Source: Pseudomonadota bacterium
GTDB lineage: Bacteria; Pseudomonadota; Gammaproteobacteria; Steroidobacterales; GCA-2729495
Assembly: GCA_963205295.1 (NCBI GenBank)
Contig: CAUJIY010000165.1
Span: 1 to 64,000, forward strand
Length of the DNA stretch: 64,000 bases
Direction: 5' to 3'
Part shown: positions 18,196-29,207 of the stretch, in pieces
Position numbering within the stretch: position 1 is the first letter of the stretch
Layout of the letters: every line of letters starts with the position of its first letter
Translations under genes and position numbers: made by a program
The notes under the pieces: model-generated
The model's input: only the letters and a program-made list of their open reading frames with translations
What the model was told of the DNA's origin: nothing
Database searches by the model: none

Positions 18196-19506
18196 GTGAC
18201 AGCCATGCAATACCGCAGTACGCGCGGCGGACAGCTCGTCGGCCTCGAACAGGCGATCATGAGCGGCACGGCTCCCGATGGCGGCCTGTACGTTCCGGTC
18301 GGACTCCCGCAGCTGTCGTTGGCAGCCTTCGCCGGTGCCACGCAGCTGGCCGAAGTCGCTGCGCGGTTGCTGCAGCCATTCGTGGCTGGTTCGACGCTCG
18401 AGTCCGGGGTGGCGCAGCTGTGCGCCGAGGCCTTCGACTTCCCGGTCCCGGTGCGCCCGCTGGAGGAGGGACTCTCCGTCCTCGAACTGTTCCACGGCCC
18501 GACGGCAGCCTTCAAGGACGTCGGTGCGCGCTTCCTCGCCGCGGCAATGGCACGCATCGCGGGCGCCGATACCGCGCGGCACGAGCCGGTGACGATCCTC
18601 GTGGCCACCTCCGGGGATACCGGCGGTGCCGTGGCAGCGGCCTTTCATCGCCGCCCCGGCTTCCGCGTCGTCGTGCTCTTCCCCGAAGGCCGGGTCTCGC
18701 CACGCCAGCAGCACCAGCTCACCTGCTGGGGCGATAACGTGCTGTCGCTGGCGGTGCGGGGTGAATTCGACGATTGCCAGCGGCTCGTCAAGCAGGCTTT
18801 TGCCGATGCGGACCTGCGCACCAGGCACCACCTGTGCTCGGCCAACAGCATCAATGTCGGCCGGCTGCTGCCGCAGGCGGCCTATTACGCCCAGGCCAGC
18901 CTCGCGTATTTCAGGCAGCATGGCCGGCCGGCGAGCTTCATCGTGCCGACGGGAAATCTCGGCAATGCCTTCGCCTGCGTGTGGGCCCGCCGCATCGGTC
19001 TGCCGATCGAGCGCATCCTGCTCGCAACCAACGCCAATACCACCGTCACTGACTTCCTCGCCACGGGCCAGTGGCTGCCACGGCCGACCGTACCGACCCT
19101 CGCCTCGGCGATGGACGTCGGCAATCCAAGCAACATGGAACGTCTGCGCGACCTGTGCGGCACCGTGGCGGAGCTGCGCGAGGAAGTCGCCGCCGTTTCG
19201 GTGACGGATGCGGAGATCCGCGCCGCCATTCGCGACGAGTTCGCACGTCACGCCATCCCTTGGTGCCCGCACACGGCAACTGCCCTGCACGCGTACCGGC
19301 AGTTGCCCGCCAGCGAGTGCCGTGGCCGCCACTGGATCGCCGTGGCGACCGCGCACCCGGCCAAGTTCGACACCATCGTCGAGCCGCTGCTGGGTCAGTC
19401 GGTGGTGCCGCCGCCGGAACTTGCGCGTCTGCTGAGCCTGCCCGCCAGGTACGAGACGGTCGCCGCCGAGCTTCCCGAGCTCGCCGCGCGGCTCGGCGGG
19501 CGCTGA
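18196..19506 (+). CDS. thrC: Threonine synthase
   Basis: MQYRSTRGG...PDGGLYVP, LELFHGPTAAFKDVGARFLA, VATSGDTGGAVAAAF, PTGNLGNAFA. Start is GTG 18196 or ATG 18205. Confidence 0.95.
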   Translation: MTAMQYRSTRGGQLVGLEQAIMSGTAPDGGLYVPVGLPQLSLAAFAGATQLAEVAARLLQPFVAGSTLESGVAQLCAEAFDFPVPVRPLEEGLSVLELFHGPTAAFKDVGARFLAAAMARIAGADTARHEPVTILVATSGDTGGAVAAAFHRRPGFRVVVLFPEGRVSPRQQHQLTCWGDNVLSLAVRGEFDDCQRLVKQAFADADLRTRHHLCSANSINVGRLLPQAAYYAQASLAYFRQHGRPASFIVPTGNLGNAFACVWARRIGLPIERILLATNANTTVTDFLATGQWLPRPTVPTLASAMDVGNPSNMERLRDLCGTVAELREEVAAVSVTDAEIRAAIRDEFARHAIPWCPHTATALHAYRQLPASECRGRHWIAVATAHPAKFDTIVEPLLGQSVVPPPELARLLSLPARYETVAAELPELAARLGGR

Positions 19507-19513
19507 AGCGCAC

Positions 19514-20110
19514 ATGGCGCCCGGCGCCAGCAGCTGGCCCGGTCCGGCCGCATCGGCTGCGGGCATCGCCGTCGCGGTGCTGGTGCTTGGTGGCGCCGTC
19601 TGGTGGCTACGGCGCCGACGGGCGGCGCGCAGCATCGGCGCGCGCTTCGCGCGCGCCTGCGACGGCGTCCTCGCCGACAGGCTGGTGCCGGATGCCGACG
19701 GTGGCGAGCTGCACGTGGAGTATCTGCTGCTGACCGGGCCGGCCATCCTGGTCGTAGCCGTGCGCGATGTCGCCGGTCATGTCTTCGGCAGCGAAGCGAT
19801 GCAGGAGTGGACGGTGCTCGGTCCGCGACACCGCTTCACCTTCGCCAATCCATTGCCTGCGCTCTACGACCGCATTGCCGCCGTGAAGCGCCTGCTGCCG
19901 GACGTACCGGTCCGTGGCGTGGTGGCATTCACGGCGCGGGCACAGTTCACCAAAGGTGTGCCGCCCAACGTGGTCACGCTGGAGGCGTTCCTCGCCGGAC
20001 TGCCTGCCGAGCGGGCGGGCGCCGAGCCAACAGCGCTGGCGGCGCTGCGCGCGGCGTGGACCGAACTGGGCGCAGCGACGAAACCACGCCCCAGCGGCGA
20101 TCCACGCTAG
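19514..20110 (+). CDS. Membrane-anchored NERD-domain-like protein
   Basis: N-terminal TM then VEYLLLTGPAILVVAVRDVAGHVFGSEAMQEWTVLGPRHRFTFANPLPALYDRIAAVKRLLP. Confidence 0.65.
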   Translation: MAPGASSWPGPAASAAGIAVAVLVLGGAVWWLRRRRAARSIGARFARACDGVLADRLVPDADGGELHVEYLLLTGPAILVVAVRDVAGHVFGSEAMQEWTVLGPRHRFTFANPLPALYDRIAAVKRLLPDVPVRGVVAFTARAQFTKGVPPNVVTLEAFLAGLPAERAGAEPTALAALRAAWTELGAATKPRPSGDPR

Positions 20111-20904
20111 GCCGGGGGAAGGCCGAAGAGACGCTCGGCATTGGCCGTGGAGGCGGCCGCCAGCGTCGCGGCGGCAACGTTCATGCAACGCGCCGTCATG
20201 TCGAGAACGGCCGGCAGGAATGCCGGCTCGTTACGCCTGCTCACGACGCTGGCATTCAGGGTGCGCGGCAACAGGTAAGGGGCATCGGTTTCGAGCAGCA
20301 CCCGATCGAGCGGGAGCGACGCCGCTGCAGCCCGCAGGTCACCACCCCGCCGTTCGTCGCAGATCCAGCCGGTGACGCCGATGTAGAGGCCGAGGGCGAG
20401 GTAGTCCTCCATCTGGGCGGGCGTGCCGGTGAAACAGTGGGCCACCCCACCGGCGAGATCGCCGATCTGCTCGCGCAGCATCGCCAGGAAATCGTCGTGG
20501 GCGTCGCGTTGGTGGAGAAACACGGGCTTGCCGACGACCGTGGCCAGGCCGAGCTGGCGTTCGAAGGCGAACCGCTGGTCGGGCCGTGGCGACAGGTCGC
20601 GGAAGTAGTCGAGCCCGCACTCACCGACGGCGACCACTTCGGGGTGCGCGGCCAGCACCACCAGTTCCTGTGCTGTATCAGGGCCAAACTCCAGCGCGTG
20701 GTGCGGATGGATGCCCGCGGTGGCGAACAGCCGCGAGGGGAAGCGACGTGCCAGGCCGAGCGCTGCGTGACTCGACGCCGCCGTGCTGCCCGTGACGATC
20801 AGGCGGGAAACACCCGCGGCAGCGGCCCGCGCGATGACTTCCTCGCGATCGTGATCGAAGCTGTCGTGGGCGAGGTTGGCGCCAATGTCGATCAGGTCTG
20901 GCAC
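20107..20904 (-). CDS. tatD: TatD family hydrolase
   Basis: MPDLIDIGANLAHDSF...VTGSTAASSHAALGLA, TAGIHPHHA, GECGLDYFRDLSP, HCFTGT, LLETDAPYLLPR. Confidence 0.93.
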   Translation of the reverse strand: MPDLIDIGANLAHDSFDHDREEVIARAAAAGVSRLIVTGSTAASSHAALGLARRFPSRLFATAGIHPHHALEFGPDTAQELVVLAAHPEVVAVGECGLDYFRDLSPRPDQRFAFERQLGLATVVGKPVFLHQRDAHDDFLAMLREQIGDLAGGVAHCFTGTPAQMEDYLALGLYIGVTGWICDERRGGDLRAAAASLPLDRVLLETDAPYLLPRTLNASVVSRRNEPAFLPAVLDMTARCMNVAAATLAAASTANAERLFGLPPA

Positions 20905-20919
20905 GAGCCGGCGGGCCGG

Positions 20920-21678
20920 TCAGCAGAGGGCCGATGCCAGCGCCGGCAGGACCAGGCCGGCCGACCCCTGCAGGCGGAAGTCGGCACGCACCGTCAGCGG
21001 CGTCTCGGCCGGATTGATTTCCACGAGCATCGCGCCCGCCTCCTGGGCCAGCATGGCGAGGCTCGCCGCCGGCTCGACCAGCGCAGATGTGCCCGCCGAG
21101 ACGAACAAATCGCAATCGGACGCCGCGGTGCGGGCGAGGGCCAGTGCGGTCACGGGTATCGGCTCGCCGAACCAGACCACGTCCGGGCGCAGGAGTCCGC
21201 CGCAGCGCGGGCAGCGGGGCGGGCGGCGCGAACCGCTCACATCCATCTCCACCAGTTCGCGGTCCACGGCACAGCGATTGCGGTGCAGGTTGCCGTGGAA
21301 CTCGATCACCTGCCGGCTGCCGGCCTGCTGGTGCAGGCCATCCACGTTCTGGGTGATCAGCGTGAGCCGGGGCACCAGCCGTTCCATGGCGGCGAGCGCG
21401 ACGTGCGCGGGATTGGGCCGGGCCGCCGCGACGAGATCGCGCCGCCACTGGTACCACTGCCACACGAGGTCCGGATCCCGGGCGAACGCTTCGGCGGTGG
21501 CAAGATCCTCGGGGTTGAAACGCGCCCACATCCCTGTCAGCGCTTCGCGGAACGTGGGCACGCCGCTCTCGGCCGACACGCCAGCCCCCGTGAGAACGGT
21601 GACGTGCCGTGCCCGGCGCAATGCTGCCAGGAGCGCTGCCGGCAGCGGTTGTCCGGCGTCAGCTGGCGGGCCTGGCAT
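20920..21678 (-). CDS. SIR2 family NAD-dependent protein deacylase
   Basis: [58 protein letters not shown]. Confidence 0.92.
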   Translation of the reverse strand: MPGPPADAGQPLPAALLAALRRARHVTVLTGAGVSAESGVPTFREALTGMWARFNPEDLATAEAFARDPDLVWQWYQWRRDLVAAARPNPAHVALAAMERLVPRLTLITQNVDGLHQQAGSRQVIEFHGNLHRNRCAVDRELVEMDVSGSRRPPRCPRCGGLLRPDVVWFGEPIPVTALALARTAASDCDLFVSAGTSALVEPAASLAMLAQEAGAMLVEINPAETPLTVRADFRLQGSAGLVLPALASALC

Positions 21679-24337
21679 CGACCAGCTGGCGCAGGACGTA
21701 GTGCAGGATGCCGCCGTGTGCGTAGTAGTCGCGTTCCTTCGGGGTGTCTATGCGGACGCGCGCCTGGAACTTCACGCTGCTGCCATCGTCGCGCCGTGCC
21801 GTGACCGTGACGTGGTGGGCGGCAGCGCCTTCGAGTCCGGCGATGTCGAATACCTCGCGTCCACTGAGGCCCAGGCTCTGCGCATTCTGGCCCGCCTCGA
21901 ACTGCAGCGGCAGGATACCCATGCCGATCAGGTTCGAGCGGTGGATGCGCTCGTAGCTCTCGGCGATCACCGCCCTGACCCCGAGCAGCATCGTGCCCTT
22001 GGCTGCCCAGTCACGCGACGAACCGCTGCCATATTCCTTGCCGGCCAGGATGACCAGCGGGATGCCATCGCGCTGGTAGCGCATGGCGGCGTCGTAGATG
22101 CTCATCTGCTCGTTGCCGGGCAGGTGCATGGTGACTCCACCTTCGACCCCGGGCACGAGCTGGTTGCGCAGGCGGATGTTGGCGAAGGTACCGCGCATCA
22201 TCACCTCGTGGTTGCCGCGGCGGGCGCCGTAGGAATTGAAATCGCGCGGTTTGACGCCGTGCTCGACCAGGTAGCGCCCTGCCGGGCTGTCCTGCGCGAT
22301 CGAGCCCGCCGGGGAGATGTGGTCGGTTGTCACGGAGTCGCCGAGCACCGCCAGAACGCGCGCACCGGCGATGTCGCGTACCGGCGCCGGTTTGCGGGTC
22401 ATGCCGGTGAAGTATGGGGGATTGCGGACGTAGGTCGAATCAGCGTCCCAGGCGTAGACCTGCCCGGTCGGCGTCGGCACCTTCTGCCAGTTGCTGTCGC
22501 CGGCAAAGACACCGGCGTAGCTTTCCCTGAACATGTGTGAGTCGACGTTGCCGGCCACCAGCCCCTGGATCTCGTCGTGGCCGGGCCAGACGTCCTTCAG
22601 GAACACCGGACGCCCGTCGCTACCGGTACCGAGCGGTTCGGTTGCGAGATCGACATTCATCGAGCCAGCCAGTGCGTAGGCAACCACCAGCGGTGGCGAA
22701 GCGAGGTAGTTCATGCGCGCGAGCGGATGGATGCGGCCCTCGAAGTTGCGGTTTCCGGACAGGACCGCGCAGGCGACGAGCTTGTTTTCCCTGATCGCTG
22801 CACCGATCGCCTCATCGACCGGGCCGGAGTTGCCGATGCAGGTCGTACAGCCATAGCCGACCACGTTGAAGCCGAGCGCCTCGAGATCGGGCAGCAGGCC
22901 GGACTTCTGCAGGTAGTTCGTCACCACGCGCGAGCCGGGAGCGAGGCTGGTCTTGACCCATGGCTTGACCTTCAGGCCACGGCGGTGCGCATTGCGCGCC
23001 AGCAGGGCGGCACCGATCATCACGCTGGGGTTGGACGTGTTGGTGCAACTGGTGATGGCGGCGATGATCACGGCGCCGTCGGCGATCTCGAACCGGTCGC
23101 TGCCTCGCGTTACCGTGGCGCGTCCGCTGCCGCTGCGCCCGGTGGTCGCTTCCGCCACCAGCTTGCGATAGCCCGACGTGACTGCCCGCAGCGGAACGCG
23201 ATCGTGCGGCCGGCGCGGCCCGGCCAGTGTCGGCTCGATGCGGCCGAGGTCGAGTTCGACCACGTCGCTGTACAGCGGTTGCGCCTGGCCGTCTTCGCGC
23301 CACAGCCCCTGGGCACGGGCGTAGGACTCCACCAGCGCCACCTGGTCGGCGTCGCGGCCGGTGAGTTGCAGGTAGCGGATGGTTTCGCGGTCCACCGGGA
23401 AGATGGCGCAGGTGCTGCCGAACTCCGGGGCCATGTTGGCGAGCGTCGCACGATCCGACAGCGGCAGGTTCGACAGGCCGTCGCCGAAGAACTCCACGAA
23501 CTTGTTGACGACACCCTTCTTGCGCAACAGTTCGGTGAGGGTCAGGACGAGGTCGGTCGCCGTGGCTCCGGCTGGCAGGCTGCCGGTCAGGCGCACGCCG
23601 AGCACCTGCGGTATCAACATGGTCACGGGCTGGCCAAGCATCGCAGCTTCCGCTTCGATGCCGCCGACGCCCCAGCCGAGAACGCCGAGGCCATTGACCA
23701 TGGTGGTGTGCGAGTCGGTGCCGACGAGGGTATCCGGATAAGCGACGCGCGCACCGCCGGGCCCTGCCGCGAACACGACGCGGGCCAGGTGCTCGACATT
23801 GACCTGGTGGACGATGCCGGTGTTGGGCGGCACGACCCGGAAATTGCGGAAGGCGTTCTGTCCCCAGCGCAGGAACGAATAGCGCTCCATGTTGCGCTCG
23901 AACTCGATGGCGATGTTCCCGGCGAGCGCATCGGCGGTGCCGTAGCGGTCGACCTGCACGCTGTGGTCGATGACGAGTTCGGCCGGTGACAGCGGATTGA
24001 TGCTTTCGGCCTTGCCGCCAAGGGTCACAACCGCCTCGCGCATCGCCGCCAGATCGACCACCGCCGGCACCCCGGTGAAGTCCTGGAGGATCACGCGTGC
24101 CGGCGTGAAGGCTATTTCGTGGTCCGGTTCGGCCTGCGGGTCCCAGCTGGCAAGGGCACGGATGTCCCCGGGTCGCACGTCACCGCCATCGGCATGGCGC
24201 AGGAGGTTCTCGAGCAGGATCTTCAGCGAGTACGGCAGGCGCGCCACATGTCCATCGGTGACGGCGTCGAGGCGGTAGAACTGGTACGCGTGCTTGCCGA
24301 CGGTCAGGACAGACTTGGCATCGATGGCACCGGCCAT
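21659..24337 (-). CDS. acnA: Aconitate hydratase A
   Basis: [26 protein letters not shown]...; [66 protein letters not shown]. Confidence 0.95.
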   Translation of the reverse strand: MAGAIDAKSVLTVGKHAYQFYRLDAVTDGHVARLPYSLKILLENLLRHADGGDVRPGDIRALASWDPQAEPDHEIAFTPARVILQDFTGVPAVVDLAAMREAVVTLGGKAESINPLSPAELVIDHSVQVDRYGTADALAGNIAIEFERNMERYSFLRWGQNAFRNFRVVPPNTGIVHQVNVEHLARVVFAAGPGGARVAYPDTLVGTDSHTTMVNGLGVLGWGVGGIEAEAAMLGQPVTMLIPQVLGVRLTGSLPAGATATDLVLTLTELLRKKGVVNKFVEFFGDGLSNLPLSDRATLANMAPEFGSTCAIFPVDRETIRYLQLTGRDADQVALVESYARAQGLWREDGQAQPLYSDVVELDLGRIEPTLAGPRRPHDRVPLRAVTSGYRKLVAEATTGRSGSGRATVTRGSDRFEIADGAVIIAAITSCTNTSNPSVMIGAALLARNAHRRGLKVKPWVKTSLAPGSRVVTNYLQKSGLLPDLEALGFNVVGYGCTTCIGNSGPVDEAIGAAIRENKLVACAVLSGNRNFEGRIHPLARMNYLASPPLVVAYALAGSMNVDLATEPLGTGSDGRPVFLKDVWPGHDEIQGLVAGNVDSHMFRESYAGVFAGDSNWQKVPTPTGQVYAWDADSTYVRNPPYFTGMTRKPAPVRDIAGARVLAVLGDSVTTDHISPAGSIAQDSPAGRYLVEHGVKPRDFNSYGARRGNHEVMMRGTFANIRLRNQLVPGVEGGVTMHLPGNEQMSIYDAAMRYQRDGIPLVILAGKEYGSGSSRDWAAKGTMLLGVRAVIAESYERIHRSNLIGMGILPLQFEAGQNAQSLGLSGREVFDIAGLEGAAAHHVTVTARRDDGSSVKFQARVRIDTPKERDYYAHGGILHYVLRQLVDARPAS

Positions 24338-24462
24338 TGGGAACTCTCCATGCTGCTGTTGGGTGCGCGCCAGCGGCGGCCACCGCCGGTGCGGGCCCGG
24401 GGGATCCGGCAACCCTGCGGGGGAAGGCTCGGGACTGGCTGTTCCTGCGGAACAGCGCGGCA

Positions 24463-25563
24463 TTATAGCGGATGGGCCGTTGCGATGACCGCTCCACCGA
24501 GGCATTGCCCGCCGCGGTAGAGCACGGCGTACTGGCCGGGCGCCGGGGCCCACAGGGCGGCGTCGGACCGGATGACGAGCGTGCCGTCAGCGCGGGTTTC
24601 GACCAGGGCCGGTACCGGTGCCTGGCGATGCCGGATGCGCACATCGAGCGGTAATGGCCCGGACGCAAGCGCGCTCCCGATCTCCGGGTCGAGCCAGTGT
24701 GCCGGTCCGGTCGTCAGATAGCGCGCCCACAGCCGCGGATGTTCACGGCCCTGCACGACGATGAGGGCGTTGCGCTCCGGATCCCGGGCGGCGACGTACC
24801 AGGGCGCCTCGGCGCTGCCGGCGACGCCACCGATGCCGAGTCCGGTGCGTTGCCCGGGCGTATAGAACATGAGGCCCCCGTGCTCGCCGAGCCGGCGGCC
24901 TTCGGGCGTGAGAATGGGTCCGGGGACGCCCTGCAGGTAGCGGCCGAGGAACTCGCGAAACGGTCGTTCGCCGATGAAGCAGATGCCGGTGCTGTCCGGA
25001 CGGTCGTGGCTGGCGAGACCGGCCGCATTGGCGCGGGCGCGGACTGCCTGCTTGGTGAGCGTGCCGAGCGGAAACTCGACCGCGGCGAAGGCGGTGGGAG
25101 CCACGGCGTGGAGGAAATAGGTCTGGTCCTTGGCAGCGTCCACCGCCTGCAGCAGCCGGGTAACCCCGCCGGCATGGTCGAGCCGGGCGTAGTGACCGGT
25201 GGCGATCCGCGTGGCGCCGAGCCGGCGGGCGTACTCGAGGAATACGCCGAACTTGATGTGACGGTTGCACAGCACGTCGGGATTCGGGGTGTGTCCCGCG
25301 CGGTAGCCGTCAAGGAAGCCGGCGAATACCTGCTCGCGGTACTCGCGGGAGAAGTTGGCGCGATGCAGGGGGATGCCGAGATCCGTGCAGACGCGTTGCG
25401 CCGCCTGGAAGTCCGCCGCAGCGCTGCAATAGGTGTCGTCTTCCTCCCAGTTCGTCATGTGCAGGCCGTGCACGTCGTAACCGGCCTCGAGCAGGCACAG
25501 TGCGGCGACGGCGGAGTCGACACCACCGGAAATGCCTACGACGATACGTGCACCGGACGCCAT
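24463..25563 (-). CDS. mnmA: tRNA-specific 2-thiouridylase
   Basis: [67 protein letters not shown]. Confidence 0.95.
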   Translation of the reverse strand: MASGARIVVGISGGVDSAVAALCLLEAGYDVHGLHMTNWEEDDTYCSAAADFQAAQRVCTDLGIPLHRANFSREYREQVFAGFLDGYRAGHTPNPDVLCNRHIKFGVFLEYARRLGATRIATGHYARLDHAGGVTRLLQAVDAAKDQTYFLHAVAPTAFAAVEFPLGTLTKQAVRARANAAGLASHDRPDSTGICFIGERPFREFLGRYLQGVPGPILTPEGRRLGEHGGLMFYTPGQRTGLGIGGVAGSAEAPWYVAARDPERNALIVVQGREHPRLWARYLTTGPAHWLDPEIGSALASGPLPLDVRIRHRQAPVPALVETRADGTLVIRSDAALWAPAPGQYAVLYRGGQCLGGAVIATAHPL

Positions 25564-25639
25564 GGTGCGATTCTAGCAATTGCGGGTGTCGGTCCCGGGC
25601 GCGCGCGGTCGCCCGAGGCGGCATGCCGGCCCGCGGCCC

Positions 25640-26137
25640 TCAGGTCCTGATGTCGCGGAACTCCTGGCCCGGCTCGGAGACGTTCCAGATGCTGTCGAAC
25701 AGCTCGAGATAGCGCTGCGTGACCAGCGGGTCGTAGCTGTCGGCGATGCCTTCCCAGCGGGCAGCGTCGATGCGGTAGAGCAGGGCATGCTCGTCGGCGA
25801 TGAGCAGCGCCTCGCGGTGGCCCTGGTAGTCGGGATGTGCGTTGCGCAGCTCGATGACGCTGTTCAGCCGACGCGCGACGCCGACGAAGCGATTGCCGTT
25901 GCGGATGGCGCGCGCCGGGTCGGTGATGAGGACGCGGATCCGGGCATAGCGCTTGGACAGGACCAGGCGCTTGGCGACGTCGAGGAACTCTTCATGGTCG
26001 TAGATGCCTGGCTCGATGTCTGAGGTGAGGATGGCGAGCGAGCGCTTGGCGCTCGCCGCGATGGCCACGGCGGCAGCTCTCGTTTCCTCCTTCGAGGAGA
26101 GGATCCAGCGGCGGTTCTGGATGCGTTCGGCCCGCAT
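25640..26137 (-). CDS. DUF7931-like conserved hypothetical protein
   Basis: MRAERIQNRRWILSSKEETRAAAVAIAASAKRSLAILTSDIEPGIYDHEEFLDVAKRLVLSKRYARIRVLITDPARAIRNGNRFVGVARRLNS; family assignment is from memory. Confidence 0.6.
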   Translation of the reverse strand: MRAERIQNRRWILSSKEETRAAAVAIAASAKRSLAILTSDIEPGIYDHEEFLDVAKRLVLSKRYARIRVLITDPARAIRNGNRFVGVARRLNSVIELRNAHPDYQGHREALLIADEHALLYRIDAARWEGIADSYDPLVTQRYLELFDSIWNVSEPGQEFRDIRT

Positions 26138-26317
26138 GTCGTGCTGCGCTCCCGGTACGCGGCGCGCCGGCAACAGGACCCGCGCGGACAGGGCGCGCTA
26201 CGGGCCTGAGGGAAACGGCGCAAACTGCAGGATGGCAGTCTACGAAGGCTGTCGTGGCCTGGGTGTGGATTGCGTCACGTTTTGCCCGGCAGGCACGCCG
26301 GTCGCGCCGCAGGGCGC

Positions 26318-27709
26318 TCAGGTCGGAGGCGGCGATTTCTCGAGGCTGGCCGCGAGCTGCTCCGCCAGACCGGTGTAACCGGCCGGCGTCAGCTGCAACA
26401 GCGCTTCCTTCGTGGTGCGCGGCAGGTCGAGGCCGGCGATGAAGCTGTGCAGGTCGTCGGGCCGCAGCTGGCGACCGCGGGTGAGCGCCTTGAGCCGTTC
26501 GTAGGCGTCGGCGTGGCCAAAGCGGCGCAGCACGGTCTGCACGGCCTCGCCGAGCACCTCCCAGTTGGCCTCGAGGTCGGCGGCCATGCGCACGGGATCG
26601 GCGTCGAGTTTTTCCAGTCCCGCGAGGAACGACCGGCAGGCGAGCAGGCCATGCGCCACGGCCACGCCGATGTTGCGCTGGACCGTCGAATCCGACAGGT
26701 CGCGCTGCCAGCGGGACACCGGCAGCTTGGCCGCGAAGTGGGCGAGCAGGGCATTCGCCACGCCGAGGTTGCCTTCGGCATTCTCGAAGTCGATCGGGTT
26801 CACCTTGTGCGGCATGGTCGAAGAACCCACCTCGCCGGCGCGTTGCCGCTGGCGGAAGTAGCCGATCGAGATGTAACCCCACAGGTCCCGCGCCGCATCG
26901 ATGAGCACGGTATTGAGCCGCGACAGCGCATCGAAATACTCGGCCATCCAGTCATGGGGCTCGATCTGCGTGGTGAACGGGTTCGCCTGCAGTCCCAGTG
27001 ACTCGATGAAGCGTTGCGACAGCGTGGGCCAGTCGATGCCGGGATAGGCGGCCACGTGCGCGTTGAAATTGCCGACAGCACCGTTCAGCTTGGCCAGTAT
27101 CACCACCGAGCTGAGGGTCGCCAGCTGGCGCTCCAGCCGCCACGCCACGTTGGCCAGTTCCTTGCCGAGCGTGGTCGGGCTCGCCGGCTGGCCGTGGGTG
27201 CGCGACAGCATGGGCACCCCTGCGCTCTGGCGGGCCATGGCGCGCAGGCGCGCGAGCAAGGCCCGAACCGCCGGCACGATGTGCTCGTCGCGCGCGGCGC
27301 GCAGGATGAGCGCATAGGCGATGTTGTTGATGTCCTCCGACGTGCAGGCGAAGTGCACGAAAGGCCGCAGCCGCGCGAGCTCGGACCCCTCGGCGAGGCG
27401 CTCGGCGATGAAATACTCGACAGCCTTCACGTCGTGGTTGGTGACGCGCTCGAGCGCCTTGACCCTCACGGCGTCCTGGTAGCCGAAGTTGTCGGCCAGC
27501 CGGTCGAGCCAGTCGTGGACCACGGGGGATACCGCCGGAAAGTCGGGCAGTCCCACGTGCTTGGCGAGGTACTGCAGCCAGCGGACCTCGACCAGCACGC
27601 GCCGGCGGATGAGTCCCTGCTCGCTGAACAGTTCGCGGCACCCGTCACACTTCGACGCGTAGCGCCCGTCGAGCGGGGAAATTGCCGTCAGTGCGAACTG
27701 TTCGTCCAT
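26318..27709 (-). CDS. purB: Adenylosuccinate lyase
   Basis: MDEQFALTAISPLDGRYASKCDGCRELFSEQGLIRRRVLVEVRWLQYLA; SSTMPHKVNPIDFENAEGN signature. Confidence 0.97.
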   Translation of the reverse strand: MDEQFALTAISPLDGRYASKCDGCRELFSEQGLIRRRVLVEVRWLQYLAKHVGLPDFPAVSPVVHDWLDRLADNFGYQDAVRVKALERVTNHDVKAVEYFIAERLAEGSELARLRPFVHFACTSEDINNIAYALILRAARDEHIVPAVRALLARLRAMARQSAGVPMLSRTHGQPASPTTLGKELANVAWRLERQLATLSSVVILAKLNGAVGNFNAHVAAYPGIDWPTLSQRFIESLGLQANPFTTQIEPHDWMAEYFDALSRLNTVLIDAARDLWGYISIGYFRQRQRAGEVGSSTMPHKVNPIDFENAEGNLGVANALLAHFAAKLPVSRWQRDLSDSTVQRNIGVAVAHGLLACRSFLAGLEKLDADPVRMAADLEANWEVLGEAVQTVLRRFGHADAYERLKALTRGRQLRPDDLHSFIAGLDLPRTTKEALLQLTPAGYTGLAEQLAASLEKSPPPT

Positions 27710-27811
27710 GTCCGGCCGCAGGAAAGTCCCTATACTTTGCGGTCCGCATCATACACCAACCGTTTCCGCGACCCGGCGCCGGGCCGGGCGACGCCAGGGC
27801 TGGAGCCGGCG

Positions 27812-29200
27812 ATGGCACAACAGGAATTCCGTACCGAACGCGACAGTCTGGGCGAGCTGCAGGTACCGCAGCGCGCCCTCTGGGGCGCACAGACGCAGCG
27901 CGCCATCGAGAACTTCCCGCTGAGCGGGCTCACCATGCCGCGCGCCTTCATCCGCGCCCTGGGCCTGATCAAGTGGGCGGCAGCCGGCGCCAATGGCGAG
28001 CTCGGCCTGCTGCCGTCGGCCACGGCGCGGGCGATCCAGGCTGCCGCGCTCGAGGTGGCCGCCGGCCGGCACGATGCGCACTTCCCGGTCGACGTGTTCC
28101 AGACCGGTTCGGGCACCAGTTCGAACATGAATGCCAACGAGGTGATCGCACGGCTCGCCAGCCGGCGCAGCAGCACCCCGGTACACCCGAACGACCACGT
28201 CAACATGGGCCAGAGCAGCAACGACGTGATCCCGACCGCGATCCACGTCGCCGCGGCCATGCTGCTCATGGAAGAGCTCCTGCCGGCCCTCGGGCGGTTG
28301 CGCGAAGTACTCGAGGCGAAGGCCACGGAAACCGACGGTATCGTCAAGACCGGCCGTACACACCTCATGGACGCGATGCCGATCCGCCTCGGCCAGGAAA
28401 TCTCGGGTTGGGCGGCGCAGGTTACGCAGGCGCAGGAGCGCCTCGGCGAGTGTCTCGGCCGGCTCGCGCGCCTCGCCCAGGGCGGCACCGCCGTCGGCAC
28501 GGGCATCAACACCCATCCGCGCTTCGGCGCCAAGGTTGCGGTGCTGCTCGGCGAGCACACCGGCGTGGCTTTCGCACCGGCCGACAACCCGTTTGCTGCG
28601 CTGAGCAGCCCGGACACGGCGGTGGAGTTGTCCGGCCAGCTGCGGGGACTCGCCGTGTCACTGCTGAAGATTGCCAACGACCTGCGCTGGATGAACAGCG
28701 GACCGCTGGCCGGCCTGGGTGAAATCCGCCTGCCGGCCCTGCAGCCGGGCAGCAGCATCATGCCGGGCAAGGTCAATCCCGTGATACCCGAGGCCGTGGC
28801 CATGCTGGCCGCGCAGGTCATCGGCAACGACGCCGCCATCACGGTGGCCGGCCAGTCGGGAAATTTCCAGCTCAACGTCATGTTGCCGTTGATCGCCTAC
28901 GACCTGCTGCAGAGCCTGACCTTGCTCGCCAACGGCGCCCGCGTGCTGGCGGACAAGGCCGTCGCCGGCATGGAGGTCGAGCATGAGCGCCTCGCTGCGG
29001 TGCTCGACCGTAATCCGATGCTGGTCACGGCCATGACGCCCGTGATCGGCTACGAGAAAGGTGCGGCGATAGCGCGCAAGGCTTACCAGCAGGGCAGGCC
29101 GATCCGTGAGGTTGCACGCGAGGAGACGGATCTCACGGAGGCGGAACTCGACCGCCTGCTCGATGCACTCGACCTGACCCGCGGCGGCATCAAGGGTTGA
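27812..29200 (+). CDS. fumC: Class II fumarate hydratase
   Basis: FRTERDSLGELQVPQRALWGAQTQRAIENFPLSG; GSGTSSNMNANEVIA; GSSIMPGKVNPVIPEAV. Confidence 0.97.
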   Translation: MAQQEFRTERDSLGELQVPQRALWGAQTQRAIENFPLSGLTMPRAFIRALGLIKWAAAGANGELGLLPSATARAIQAAALEVAAGRHDAHFPVDVFQTGSGTSSNMNANEVIARLASRRSSTPVHPNDHVNMGQSSNDVIPTAIHVAAAMLLMEELLPALGRLREVLEAKATETDGIVKTGRTHLMDAMPIRLGQEISGWAAQVTQAQERLGECLGRLARLAQGGTAVGTGINTHPRFGAKVAVLLGEHTGVAFAPADNPFAALSSPDTAVELSGQLRGLAVSLLKIANDLRWMNSGPLAGLGEIRLPALQPGSSIMPGKVNPVIPEAVAMLAAQVIGNDAAITVAGQSGNFQLNVMLPLIAYDLLQSLTLLANGARVLADKAVAGMEVEHERLAAVLDRNPMLVTAMTPVIGYEKGAAIARKAYQQGRPIREVAREETDLTEAELDRLLDALDLTRGGIKG

Positions 29201-29207
29201 AGGCGGC

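Noticed and set aside
16605-18608. 667-aa minus-strand ORF antisense to thrA and thrC
   Set aside because: Shadow ORF; low-complexity composition and no domain, opposite frames are clear enzymes.
17782-19746. 654-aa minus-strand ORF
   Set aside because: Antisense to thrA and thrC; no motif support.
19603-21804. 733-aa plus-strand ORF
   Set aside because: Runs antisense through tatD and the SIR2 gene; Arg/Gly-rich noise without motifs.
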